This document shows positions 37,203 to 45,597 of a DNA stretch of 64,000 nucleotides, piece by piece. Both the position numbers and the translations under genes were made by a program. Each line of letters starts with the position of its first letter. The stretch's first letter is position 1. The DNA is from Granulosicoccus sp045106195. Lineage in GTDB: Bacteria; Pseudomonadota; Gammaproteobacteria; Granulosicoccales; Granulosicoccaceae. Under the pieces are notes generated by a model that saw only the letters and a list, made by a program, of their open reading frames with translations, had not been told where the DNA came from and ran no database searches. The DNA lies in contig JBGCEH010000019.1 of the NCBI GenBank assembly GCA_045106195.1, forward strand, positions 195,946-259,945, given 5' to 3'.

Positions 37203-38420
37203 TCAGGGAGTCTCTTTCGCCGTCAAGCGAATCTGTGCTACAGCCTCGAGAATTCGTGAGTTACAGGGGTCCAGTTCAAGGGCAAGTAAATAGGCCTCCA
37301 ATGCGTTAGCACCCGGTGGATAAACAGATCTGCCGGTTTCCTGATGTGCGCTTGCAAGCTGGATTAGGGCATCACGCTCTGATGCTTGAGTTAGTGTTAA
37401 TTCAGGACATCTCAGGCTTGCGGCTGGCAGAGCTGTTTTTGACTGCCAGTAAAGAAACCCGAGTGATATTGCCAGTAATACTAGTGTGAGCAGCGTTACG
37501 ACAAGAACTGTCGATGATTTGGTCTCATGGCTTGTTCGACGACTTGTTGCATCTCTTACCATACCTGATGTTGATTGCCAGGCACGTTTTCCAGTGTTTC
37601 CGAAGCCTGATTCCAGATCTTTCAGAAGTTCGTGGGCTGATGCATATCGTTGGTCGACCTGCTTGGCCATAAGCTTGTCCAGCACACTTTGGTAGGCCGA
37701 AAATTTCTCTGGTAGTCTGGGGATAGGCTCGTTGAGGTGCTTGAGCATCAGTACCATCGGATCTGAGGCTTCAAAGGGTGGGTGGTATGCCAGGACTTCA
37801 AATAGCACCACTCCCAGACTGTAAAGATCAGATCTTGCATCAATCGCTGGATCGCCACGACTTTGTTCCGGGCTCATGTAGGTTGCCGTGCCGACAACGT
37901 GTCCCTGATGTGTAAGTTGTGTGCTTCGACAATCTAACCGAGCAATGCCGAAATCGGACAACACAGCCTCGCCTGATTCTGTAAACAATATATTGGCAGG
38001 CTTTACATCACGATGAATGAAGCCCTTCTGATGCACGTGTAGAAGAGCGCTGCCAAGTTCGTATAACAGTGAACGGGTATCAAGTGACGGGTCAGCGTTC
38101 TCTATTCGCTGCTTAAGGTTAGGTCCTGGCAGGTGCTGCATTGACATGTAGCAGGCAGTAGTGATTTGTCCGACATCGTGAACTGTGATGATGTTGGGGT
38201 GATTACTCACAGAGGCTGTGTCCTGAGCTTCTCTGAGAAAACGGGCGCAGAAATCAGCGTCTGATGTCAGCAATGGGTTCATGACCTTCAGCGCAACGTC
38301 ACGTTGCAATGTGTGTTGCTGTGCCAGGTAGACTGTCGCGAAACCACCCTTGCCAATCACCGACTTGATCGTGTAACCGGGTATTGTCGGCTCAGGGAAT
38401 TCCTCCGGCGTCACGAACAA
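37203..38420 (-). CDS. Membrane Ser/Thr protein kinase (PknB-like)
   Basis: 405 aa. Kinase domain ~15-270: Gly loop IGKGGFATV (22-30), K45 (VALKV), catalytic HRDVKPAN from 136, DFG at 156-158, and MSPEQ in the activation segment; all key residues present. One helix at ~304-325 (VLVVTLLTLVLLAISLGFLYW) then a short extracytoplasmic tail of TPR-like sequence. Starts 6 bp after the nitrile-hydratase accessory gene stop and precedes the caspase-domain lipoprotein gene. Confidence 0.92.
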   Translation of the reverse strand: MFVTPEEFPEPTIPGYTIKSVIGKGGFATVYLAQQHTLQRDVALKVMNPLLTSDADFCARFLREAQDTASVSNHPNIITVHDVGQITTACYMSMQHLPGPNLKQRIENADPSLDTRSLLYELGSALLHVHQKGFIHRDVKPANILFTESGEAVLSDFGIARLDCRSTQLTHQGHVVGTATYMSPEQSRGDPAIDARSDLYSLGVVLFEVLAYHPPFEASDPMVLMLKHLNEPIPRLPEKFSAYQSVLDKLMAKQVDQRYASAHELLKDLESGFGNTGKRAWQSTSGMVRDATSRRTSHETKSSTVLVVTLLTLVLLAISLGFLYWQSKTALPAASLRCPELTLTQASERDALIQLASAHQETGRSVYPPGANALEAYLLALELDPCNSRILEAVAQIRLTAKETP

Positions 38421-38426
38421 TCCGGA

Positions 38427-38810
38427 TTAAGATAGTTCAATCGGTTGGCCATGCGCTGTGGTTCGTGCAGCGTGATCCCATGCCTGGTATAGCTTTGCCA
38501 GCTGTGCGCTGTTGCCCACCTGCTTGTCGACTACCACTTGTTCAAGCGCTGCCAACCAGTGCAGGTAATAGGTATTGCCTGAATCTGGATCGCCGTCGTC
38601 CTGGGCGTCTTTAATGGATTTGGATAGCGTGTCGGCCCATTCTTGCCACGTGAAGAGGCGCTGTTCATACAAGGACAGGGTTAACGCAAAAACTTCAGCC
38701 TCCCACGGCTCGTTGAATACCGGTTCGTTATCACGGCGTGGAATGGAATCGACTTCCTGCAAGGCATCTTGCGTTGTCATGTCGAGAGAACGGGTGGGCG
38801 AGCTAGTCAT
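38427..38810 (-). CDS. Nitrile hydratase accessory protein
   Basis: 127 aa (or 117 from the Met at position 11). The segment FNEPWEAEVFALTLSLYEQRLFTWQEWADTL is typical of P14K-like cobalt insertion factors, which share a fold with the N-terminal part of the beta subunit. Likely acts in loading cobalt into the alpha subunit. Overlaps the end of the beta gene by 8 bp. Confidence 0.85.
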   Translation of the reverse strand: MTSSPTRSLDMTTQDALQEVDSIPRRDNEPVFNEPWEAEVFALTLSLYEQRLFTWQEWADTLSKSIKDAQDDGDPDSGNTYYLHWLAALEQVVVDKQVGNSAQLAKLYQAWDHAARTTAHGQPIELS

Positions 38811-39480
38811 GAGTATTTTGAGTCTCGCTATTCTTCATCAAGTAGGGCTCCCAGCAATCCACGTGCACGGAACCACTGCGTACATCATTCCCCCAAAGTT
38901 CATGATTATCAAATCTGACGTTGTAAAGCCACTGCGGTTGCTCCCCTGCGCCGATGGCATGCGAGTCAGGGAAAACGTGGCACCCATGAATGCGGGTGAT
39001 CTGACCTCTGCAACGTCGTATGTAGGCGGGAAGTCGGGTGTGTGTCGGGCAATGCAGATTGCGTACCGTCACTGTGTTACCTACGCTGAATAGCGGTTCA
39101 GAATTTGATGGGCGTTCATAGGGATTACCGGACGCCAGTGTAGCGGCTACCTTGTCAGCGCTGAGTGTTCGGGGTACATCGCGAGCACATGACTGCATGA
39201 ACCCTTCATCCAGTTCTTTACGGGTGACCAGCTCATGATCCAGTAAAAGCTTTTCCAGAGCTGCCAGCCAGATCCGATAATAGCCAGCGCCCAGATAGTA
39301 TGACGTTGGCAAGGACTCCCGGGCAGAGCGTGATTCATCGATATTCCACATTCCGGTGGCGCCCATCGCCAAGGTCAGTGCCAGAACCTGCTTTTCCCAA
39401 TCGTGGTGAAAAGGCTCTTCACCGTTTGGTTCAAGCTTGCCGAAACACTGCAGGCCGCCCATGTCGTGAACACCATTCAT
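38803..39480 (-). CDS. nthB: Nitrile hydratase, beta subunit
   Basis: 225 aa. Starts MNGVHDMGGLQCFGKL, the conserved opening of NHase beta subunits, with FHHDWEKQVLALTLAMG and YYLGAGYYRIWLAALE. The C-terminal domain has GNTVTVRNLHCPTHTRLPAY and WYNVRF-like strands (LYNVRFDNHELWG). Forms the heterodimer active site with alpha. Overlaps alpha by 4 bp (ATGA). Confidence 0.93.
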   Translation of the reverse strand: MNGVHDMGGLQCFGKLEPNGEEPFHHDWEKQVLALTLAMGATGMWNIDESRSARESLPTSYYLGAGYYRIWLAALEKLLLDHELVTRKELDEGFMQSCARDVPRTLSADKVAATLASGNPYERPSNSEPLFSVGNTVTVRNLHCPTHTRLPAYIRRCRGQITRIHGCHVFPDSHAIGAGEQPQWLYNVRFDNHELWGNDVRSGSVHVDCWEPYLMKNSETQNTHD

Positions 39481-40208
39481 GAATCAGACTCCGGTGCTGG
39501 GTCCGGCAAACCGGTGCCTATCATCGAATTACGCGTGACCAGCGTCGCCAGAGTAGCTTCGTCAAGTGTCCCGGTATTGGCAGGTCGCTCGGGCAGTACC
39601 AGATAACGTACCTCTGCCGTGGAATCCCAGACCGCAATGCGTTTGGACTCCGGCAGCGATACTCCGAATTCTGCGAGAACACCAGAGGGGTCACTGACAG
39701 CACGGGCACGATAGGGCGCCGACTTGTACCAGCTGGGCGGCAGTCCTAGTACAGGCCATGGATAGCAGGAGCACAAGGTGCAGACCACCATGTTGTGAAT
39801 TTCCGGGGTGTTTTCGACCACTACCATGTGCTCGCCCTGGCGCCCGCTGAAACCGAGCGAGTTGATGGCAGCAGTAGCGTCTTCAAGTAGCCACTGTTTG
39901 AACTGCTCATCAACCCATGCCCTGGCTACCACCTGGGCACCGTTTTGCGGTCCAACGTGATGCTCATAGGTATCAATGAGTTTGTTGAGCGCGTTAGGGT
40001 CGATGTAGCCTTTTTCGCTGAGAAGGGTTTTCAGCGCCCTGACACGTAATTCGGTGTCATCAAGGTGTGAATGATCATGATCGTGTGAATGACCATGGTC
40101 GTAAGAGTCGGCAAGGCCCTCGTTGCCTTCTTTGTGGTCAGCCATGGATTTACCGTGCTCGCTTTGTGGAATGGTACCTGACGATACAATATCATCCGGA
40201 GCGACCAT
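39477..40208 (-). CDS. nthA: Nitrile hydratase, alpha subunit (cobalt type)
   Basis: Up to 243 aa; a second Met at residue 22 (40145) is an alternative start. Metal site C143-T-L-C146-S-C148: Thr in second place marks the cobalt class. Converts nitriles to amides. The N-terminus holds a His/Asp-rich stretch (HGHSHDHDHSH, ~38-48) that may bind metal. No amidase or nitrilase gene follows, so the amide must be used elsewhere. Confidence 0.93.
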   Translation of the reverse strand: MVAPDDIVSSGTIPQSEHGKSMADHKEGNEGLADSYDHGHSHDHDHSHLDDTELRVRALKTLLSEKGYIDPNALNKLIDTYEHHVGPQNGAQVVARAWVDEQFKQWLLEDATAAINSLGFSGRQGEHMVVVENTPEIHNMVVCTLCSCYPWPVLGLPPSWYKSAPYRARAVSDPSGVLAEFGVSLPESKRIAVWDSTAEVRYLVLPERPANTGTLDEATLATLVTRNSMIGTGLPDPAPESDS

Positions 40209-40363
40209 GCGAGTAGGGAGAATGCTGATTGTCAGAAGGCGTGCGCCAGAACCCGCGTTTTCAGAAGGCTGAAGACTGTACCAACACCTGCTCCCGAAGG
40301 TTGCAAGCCTGGGTCAGGGGTGCCGCCTTCATTGGTGCGGGAGCATGCACACATGCACTGTTT

Positions 40364-40903
40364 TCAGGTGTCTTTTTCACCGCCAAGAAGTTTGTATCTG
40401 AATGTTGGATCTGAGGTATTACTGCCCAGCCATATATTGAAAAACGCGTTTGTAAACTCAAGATCGTCAACTCTTCCAATCTCGTTATTACCAAAATAAA
40501 ATACGGTCGATCCCTCTTCGGTACGCACGCCGGTGATGGAGGTGCCCTTGCTAACATCGGGTATTATCGAGAGCAATTTTTTCTCCCAGCGTGCGAGTTG
40601 CTCAGGGCTGCTACCGGGCGCTTGGCGTCGGATTTCTTCCATACTCTTGCTGACGATTTTTCGGCCATCGAGAGAGCGCAGATAGCTAAGTGACAGTGCG
40701 AACGGCTCGGAGCTTCTGTACAGTCCGGAGTCTGCATATAACCTGGCATCAAAGACATCCCAGAACATGACCTTCAGGCGGGCTTCACCGACCAGTTGTG
40801 CGTCGTCAAAGTGAGTTTGGAGGGGTGATGAAGCTGCCTGTGCCGGTAACCAGGCGATGCACAGAAGCATCAACGTAAGGCTCAGGTTTCTATATCTTTG
40901 CAT
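40364..40903 (-). CDS. Chalcone isomerase-like domain protein, exported
   Basis: 179 aa with a signal peptide (MQRYRNLSLTLMLLCIAWL, cleavage after AQA). The rest fits the bacterial chalcone-isomerase-like family: GEARLKVMFWDVFDARLYAD, SLSYLRSLDGRKI and a GxxVFYFGNNEIGRV strand. Periplasmic; the family binds fatty-acid-like ligands but function is open. Stops 155 bp before the nitrile hydratase genes on the same strand. Confidence 0.8.
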   Translation of the reverse strand: MQRYRNLSLTLMLLCIAWLPAQAASSPLQTHFDDAQLVGEARLKVMFWDVFDARLYADSGLYRSSEPFALSLSYLRSLDGRKIVSKSMEEIRRQAPGSSPEQLARWEKKLLSIIPDVSKGTSITGVRTEEGSTVFYFGNNEIGRVDDLEFTNAFFNIWLGSNTSDPTFRYKLLGGEKDT

Positions 40904-41186
40904 TGTATCGCTACCTCGTTACACGACCAGAAAATCGGGTTCTAGCCGGTTGGCTTGATTAACTGTTACGTCGTTGGCGCTTGGTCGATCAGTAGAAAGG
41001 CTGCGAATGTAGCTAATTTGAGTTACCGGTCACGTCTTCAAACCGCACTACGAAGACGCTACCAACCGGGGTGTGAGCAACGCGTGAATGACGTCTATGA
41101 CATTCGTTGATTGAACTGGCTATTGGCGCAGAAATGACAACAGAATCAGGGCTGTTGCGGTCAGGCTTCAAGCGACCTGTCGCAAA

Positions 41187-41681
41187 TCAATGGTTAAGCA
41201 GACGCTCCAGTGCAACCCTTACACGGTCCCGGAAGGTCAATATTCGGGCGTGCTCTCTATCTCGGTAGGCTCGACAGCTAAGACTATGATTCTTGGTGTC
41301 ATCAAGTGCACCGCTGATCAATACATCGTCTGGAGGTTCAGGCAGCCGCCAGAGACCGTGTATTTCCGGAGGACAATGCAGACTGAACCAGTTGTCCTTG
41401 AGATTGCTTGAGGCCCCTAGGAGAGCCTTTGCCGTCGCTTTCTCTATAGCGATATTGACAGTAAGGTGTTCAGGGGTTTCAACGATGGAGTCGACGGATG
41501 ATGTTGTACAGACGCCTGCGGTATCGAAGTAGCTTTGAAGTAACTGAGCCGAGGCGCTTTTTTCACTGCTGTGCGAGGCCTGCGGCCACCAGATTGCCGA
41601 GCTGGTGGCCAGCAACAATAGCAGCCTCGACAACGGGCTGTTGCGCCTTATGGTCCGACCTGTTTTACGATGCGCGCCCAT
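41187..41681 (-). CDS. Small exported protein of unknown function
   Basis: 164 aa from the ATG at 41681, which begins an Arg-rich signal peptide (MGAHRKTGRTIRRNSPLSR, core LLLLLATSSAI). The frame stays open to 41777, but those codons run into the palindromic repeat and are unlikely to be translated. Mature part has three Cys (two or more may form a disulfide) and no family I recognise. Confidence 0.6.
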   Translation of the reverse strand: MGAHRKTGRTIRRNSPLSRLLLLLATSSAIWWPQASHSSEKSASAQLLQSYFDTAGVCTTSSVDSIVETPEHLTVNIAIEKATAKALLGASSNLKDNWFSLHCPPEIHGLWRLPEPPDDVLISGALDDTKNHSLSCRAYRDREHARILTFRDRVRVALERLLNH

Positions 41682-41760
41682 ACCGTGATTGTAACGATTT
41701 TCGAGGATGCAGGTAAACAGCGGGATGGCGAGTAGCCGACCAAATACAGTGTCGCTGGCT

Positions 41761-41940
41761 CTAATACAATGGAACATATATGACTTTCATTCAGAGCCGC
41801 TCAAAAGCGGTTATTCAGGGCGGCGTTCGCCGGTGTTATCGGGCATATCGCCAAGAACGCTAACGCGAAAGAGCCACTTTTGAGCGACGTCCTTCGGGCG
41901 ATTAGCTGAATGGACGTTTTGCAGGTTCCACTTCAGTGGC
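41761..41940. repeat. Dispersed imperfect palindrome, copy 2 (~180 bp)
   Basis: Diverged copy of the element at 23024-23202 in the same orientation: shared blocks include TTCATTCAGAG, CTCAAAAGCGG, GTTCGCCG, ATCGCCAAGAACGCTAA and TTCCACTTCA-like right end. The outer arms are more degenerate (TGGAAC at 41770 vs GTTCCA at 41925). It fills most of the gap between the exported-protein gene and rpe. Confidence 0.7.
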
Positions 41941-42036
41941 AGTAATCCAGTCATAATCTGGACCGGCGTCACTGTAATAGTGGTAATTTCACCCACACCC
42001 GTCATCTTGTCTGTTTCTCCAACCGTGAATAACGCC

Positions 42037-42723
42037 ATGTACAGAATTGCACCTTCCATACTTTCGGCCGATTTTGCCACTCTTGGTAGTGAAGTAAAGG
42101 CAGTCATAGACGCTGGCGCAGACTGGATTCATTTTGATGTCATGGACAATCACTATGTACCCAATCTAACTATCGGGCCCGCCGTGGCAGCGGCGATCAA
42201 GCCCTACTGCGTCACGACCCAGGGCGATCCCGTACCACTGGATGTACATCTGATGGTGCAGCCGGTTGACGAACTTGCTGTGGCATTTGCTAAAGCGGGT
42301 GCTGATCTGATTACCTTCCATCCGGATGCAGAGCGGCACGTTGATCGCACCTTGCAGTTAATCCGTGACCAGAGCTGTCAGGCCGGATTGGTATTCAACC
42401 CTGCCATGCCGCTTGATGTGCTGGATTGGGTCATTGACAAGGTGGATATCATATTGCTTATGAGCGTTAACCCGGGTTTTGGCGGGCAAGGTTTTATCGA
42501 GTCAACGTATCGCAAGATTGAGCACGTACGCAAACTCATTGATACCACAGGTCGGGATATCCGGCTTGAGGTTGATGGCGGTATAAAAACAGACAACATT
42601 GCCCGTGTCGCATCGGCTGGCGCAGATACGTTCGTAGCTGGCAGTGCCATTTTCAATGAACCTGACTATTCGAAAGTCATCAAGACTATGCGGGGCAATC
42701 TGCAGTCACTTTCAACGAACTAA
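42037..42723 (+). CDS. rpe: Ribulose-phosphate 3-epimerase
   Basis: 228 aa from ATG 42037 (MYRIAPSILSADFATLGSE), the normal start; the frame opens at 41980. Metal ligands and active site are present: HFDVMDNHYVPN, LDVHLMV, MSVNPGFGGQGF, and LEVDGGIKTDN. Interconverts ribulose-5-P and xylulose-5-P in the pentose phosphate pathway. No gph or trp genes follow, unlike in many relatives. Confidence 0.95.
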   Translation: MYRIAPSILSADFATLGSEVKAVIDAGADWIHFDVMDNHYVPNLTIGPAVAAAIKPYCVTTQGDPVPLDVHLMVQPVDELAVAFAKAGADLITFHPDAERHVDRTLQLIRDQSCQAGLVFNPAMPLDVLDWVIDKVDIILLMSVNPGFGGQGFIESTYRKIEHVRKLIDTTGRDIRLEVDGGIKTDNIARVASAGADTFVAGSAIFNEPDYSKVIKTMRGNLQSLSTN

Positions 42724-42894
42724 CATACCGTGAAGTGTTGCAGAAGTCGTGTGAATATCGAAGGCACTGCTAGCGATTATCCCGGGTGTTAGCTTTCCCG
42801 TGATCTGTGTCGCCTTACCTGATACAGCTGCAGCGTCTTTACTATTTGTCGCTAAGCATGGGTACAGAAAAGTGTTCTTTATGGAGTTGTACGA

Positions 42895-44802
42895 ATGCGG
42901 CGTGTCGGAATATCACTTCAAATAAATCTGGCCTTAATACTGACGATTGCTGTCGCGTTTGCATTTCTCATGACCTTGACGTTCAAGGCTGATCAATCAC
43001 GTGACGCAACGGCGGAGACGCTCTATACGTTATCGTCTCAGAATCTTCTGGCCAGAGAGCTGCAAGTTGATTTTGGTGAACAGATTCAGGAGTGGAAGAA
43101 TATTCTGCTTTATGGAAAGGATAAGGCGGAATTCGAAAAGCATCAGTCCAACTATCTTGTACTGGAGGCTAAAGTCGCTTCAGGTATTGATGTGTTACTC
43201 GAATCTGGGTTGCAGGGGGAGGGCATAACGATCCTCAGAGCGCTGAAATCAGAGTTATCGGTGCTCAGTGCCAATTATCGCAATGCGCTGGACATATACA
43301 AGGCTTCTGCAACGGATTCTCATATCGCCGCTGACAGTCTGGTTCACGGTCAGGAAAATGCGCCCTTAGAGCGTCTGCATTCGCTGGTTGAGGTCGTCAG
43401 AGAAAATGTTGCCCAGACAGTAAAAGAGAAAGAGCGGCAGGCCGAGAGTGAGCAGTACACAGTACTGATTGTTGCTGCCATCGCTTTCGCAATGATCGCA
43501 GCAATGTTCGCCTGTTTTCTTTCAAAGCGACTTATCCGGCCTCTGAGTATCCTGGCTACGGTGGCTCGCCAGTTGAGCGTTGATGACAATGCCAGGCAAG
43601 TACCGTTTACTTCCTGGAACGACGAGATCGGAACCCTGGCAGACGCTCTGCAAGTGTTTCGCCGAAATCGGATATCCGCCCTTGCGTTACAGCGCTCGGC
43701 GAAGCTCTCCATTGAAACAGAAGAACAGGAAAAACTGGCCGCTTTGCAGAGTGAGCTTGATGCCGAGCGAAACTCGGCAGCGCTGCGTGAAGAGCAGCAT
43801 GATCAGGAGCTTGCCGCTGCCTCGCTTGCCAGAGAGGCAGAGCTCAACGGCAGGATTCAGCGTTTATCTGAAGCGGTTGCAGCCGCAGCTCTGGGTGACT
43901 TGAAATATCTGGCAGCACATCGTGAAACATCAGTTCAAGTCGATGATGATCTCAGCCGCATGATTATCGATCTGGAAAATCTGTTCGGGCAGTTCGACAA
44001 TGATTTCGAAAGTATTTCCAGTGAAGCAAGAACGCTCAGCGATTCGTCTCAAACACTTAGCGACTTGAGTGAAGCGATCAACAATGGCGCGCAGCTTAAC
44101 ACTGAACAATCCGCACTCTTGCTTGAATCGGCAGGTACGGTCCGCGATGCCATCATAAAGATGTCTGAAGATATCAGTATCATGGTTACTGGTATTGGCA
44201 CTATTGAAAGCAGTGCATCTCAAGCGTCGATTGTGGCCAATGAAGCTGTTGATCTCGGTCAGCGCACAGACACCACGATGCGCAAACTATCCACTTCATC
44301 GGCGGATATCGGTAACGTCATCAAGCTTATCAATTCGGTGGCAGAACAAACCAATCTGTTGGCCCTGAATGCCACCATAGAAGCTGCCAGAGCAGGGGAT
44401 GCGGGCAAGGGTTTTGCGGTTGTTGCAAACGAGGTTAAAGAACTTGCCAAGGAGACAAACAAAGCCACCGAGGAGATCCAGCGTCGCATTGATGCCATTC
44501 GCGGTGACACCGATCATGCGGTAGAGGCCATTGGCAATATCAATGGCATAGTTTCTCAAATCAATGAGATTCAGTTGGGAATATCCAAGTCAGTGAAAGA
44601 GCAATCCCAGTCTGCAGAGGGTATCATGACGCTGGTGTCGTCAACACTCGAGGGTAACAAGGCCGTTAGAGGTTTGATAACCGAGATTAACAATCGTCAG
44701 GTAGGAGCTCAGGCATCGGCAGCAGAGATTCATGAGGCCTCGGAACGCCTGAAGCAGAGTGCATCGGGAAGTCTCGAGTTGACAGCGCGGTACGCTGCTT
44801 GA
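42895..44802 (+). CDS. Methyl-accepting chemotaxis protein
   Basis: 635 aa. Helix 1 at ~8-30, a helical ligand-binding region of ~155 residues with no known fold called, helix 2 at ~195-216, HAMP (~217-270), a coiled-coil linker, then the signalling hairpin with NLLALNATIEAARAGDAGK and GFAVVANEVKELAKET. No CheR-binding pentapeptide at the C-terminus. Single gene, no che genes nearby. Confidence 0.92.
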   Translation: MRRVGISLQINLALILTIAVAFAFLMTLTFKADQSRDATAETLYTLSSQNLLARELQVDFGEQIQEWKNILLYGKDKAEFEKHQSNYLVLEAKVASGIDVLLESGLQGEGITILRALKSELSVLSANYRNALDIYKASATDSHIAADSLVHGQENAPLERLHSLVEVVRENVAQTVKEKERQAESEQYTVLIVAAIAFAMIAAMFACFLSKRLIRPLSILATVARQLSVDDNARQVPFTSWNDEIGTLADALQVFRRNRISALALQRSAKLSIETEEQEKLAALQSELDAERNSAALREEQHDQELAAASLAREAELNGRIQRLSEAVAAAALGDLKYLAAHRETSVQVDDDLSRMIIDLENLFGQFDNDFESISSEARTLSDSSQTLSDLSEAINNGAQLNTEQSALLLESAGTVRDAIIKMSEDISIMVTGIGTIESSASQASIVANEAVDLGQRTDTTMRKLSTSSADIGNVIKLINSVAEQTNLLALNATIEAARAGDAGKGFAVVANEVKELAKETNKATEEIQRRIDAIRGDTDHAVEAIGNINGIVSQINEIQLGISKSVKEQSQSAEGIMTLVSSTLEGNKAVRGLITEINNRQVGAQASAAEIHEASERLKQSASGSLELTARYAA

Positions 44803-44813
44803 CCTGAACCAGG

Positions 44814-44846
44814 CTAGTGTACGCTTTGAAGATCTCAGTACACTAG
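44814..44846. terminator. Hairpin between convergent genes
   Basis: CTAGTGTAC (44814-44822) pairs with GTACACTAG (44838-44846), 9-bp stem, 15-nt loop. It lies between the chemoreceptor and the oxidoreductase genes and touches the stop codon of the latter. No T-run; possibly a bidirectional terminator. Confidence 0.4.
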
Positions 44847-45589
44847 ATACAACGACCGCCGTCCACTTCAAGGCAGACGCCCGTGACCATGCTGGCTTCG
44901 TCTGAGCATAGGTAGCAGGCAGCGTTGCCCATATCCTCTGGTGTGGAAAAGCGACCGATAGGAATAGTGGAAAGAAATTTTGCGCGAATCTCTGGTGTGT
45001 CCGCGCCCATAAAGGATTTTAACAGGGGAGTTTCTCCTGCCACCGGATTGATCGCGTTAACACGTATTCCCAATGGGGCAAGTTCCACAGCCATGCCGCG
45101 CGTTGCCGTTATTACCCAGCCTTTGGAGGCGTTGTACCAAGTCAGGTTAGGACGTGGGCTAACGCCGCCTGTCGATGCGATGTTCAGCAGGCATCCGGAC
45201 GACTGGGCTTTCATCAGCGGCAGAACATGATGGGCCATCAGGTAGATCGCCTTTGTATTAACGGCAATGATCCTGTCGAAATCAGTCTCGTCAACCTCCT
45301 CCATTGGCATCGGCAAATGCGTGACCCCCGCGTTATTGACAACAATATCAACAGAGCCAAATGCCTCGCGAGTGGCACTGACTAGATCACTGATATCGGC
45401 GCTTTTACTGACATCGGTTTTCAATGCCTCAGCTGAGTCGCCCAGTGAGTTGGATAGAGCGATTGCATCAGTCTCGTTCAGATCAGCAATCATCACTCGG
45501 GCACCTTCGGCGATAAAATTCCTGACAATGCCTGCTCCGAATCCTGAAGCTCCACCTGTCACAATGGCGATCTTACCGTTAAGTCTCAT
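44843..45589 (-). CDS. SDR-family oxidoreductase
   Basis: 248-aa short-chain dehydrogenase. Cofactor loop TGGASGFGAGIV, NNAG motif, catalytic Ser in NIASTGGV and YNASKGW (Tyr-Lys). Ends MVTGVCLEVDGGRCI, usual for the family. Follows an aldehyde dehydrogenase gene by 8 bp, so alcohol and aldehyde oxidation may be consecutive steps of one pathway, with the regulator upstream. Confidence 0.9.
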   Translation of the reverse strand: MRLNGKIAIVTGGASGFGAGIVRNFIAEGARVMIADLNETDAIALSNSLGDSAEALKTDVSKSADISDLVSATREAFGSVDIVVNNAGVTHLPMPMEEVDETDFDRIIAVNTKAIYLMAHHVLPLMKAQSSGCLLNIASTGGVSPRPNLTWYNASKGWVITATRGMAVELAPLGIRVNAINPVAGETPLLKSFMGADTPEIRAKFLSTIPIGRFSTPEDMGNAACYLCSDEASMVTGVCLEVDGGRCI

Positions 45590-45597
45590 TGCTGCCT

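Noticed and set aside
41682..41777. Upstream extension of the exported-protein gene
   Set aside because: It reads into the palindromic repeat; the internal ATG at 41681 opens a proper signal peptide.
43580..43903. Alternative frame inside the chemoreceptor gene
   Set aside because: Shadow of the HAMP/linker region in another frame.
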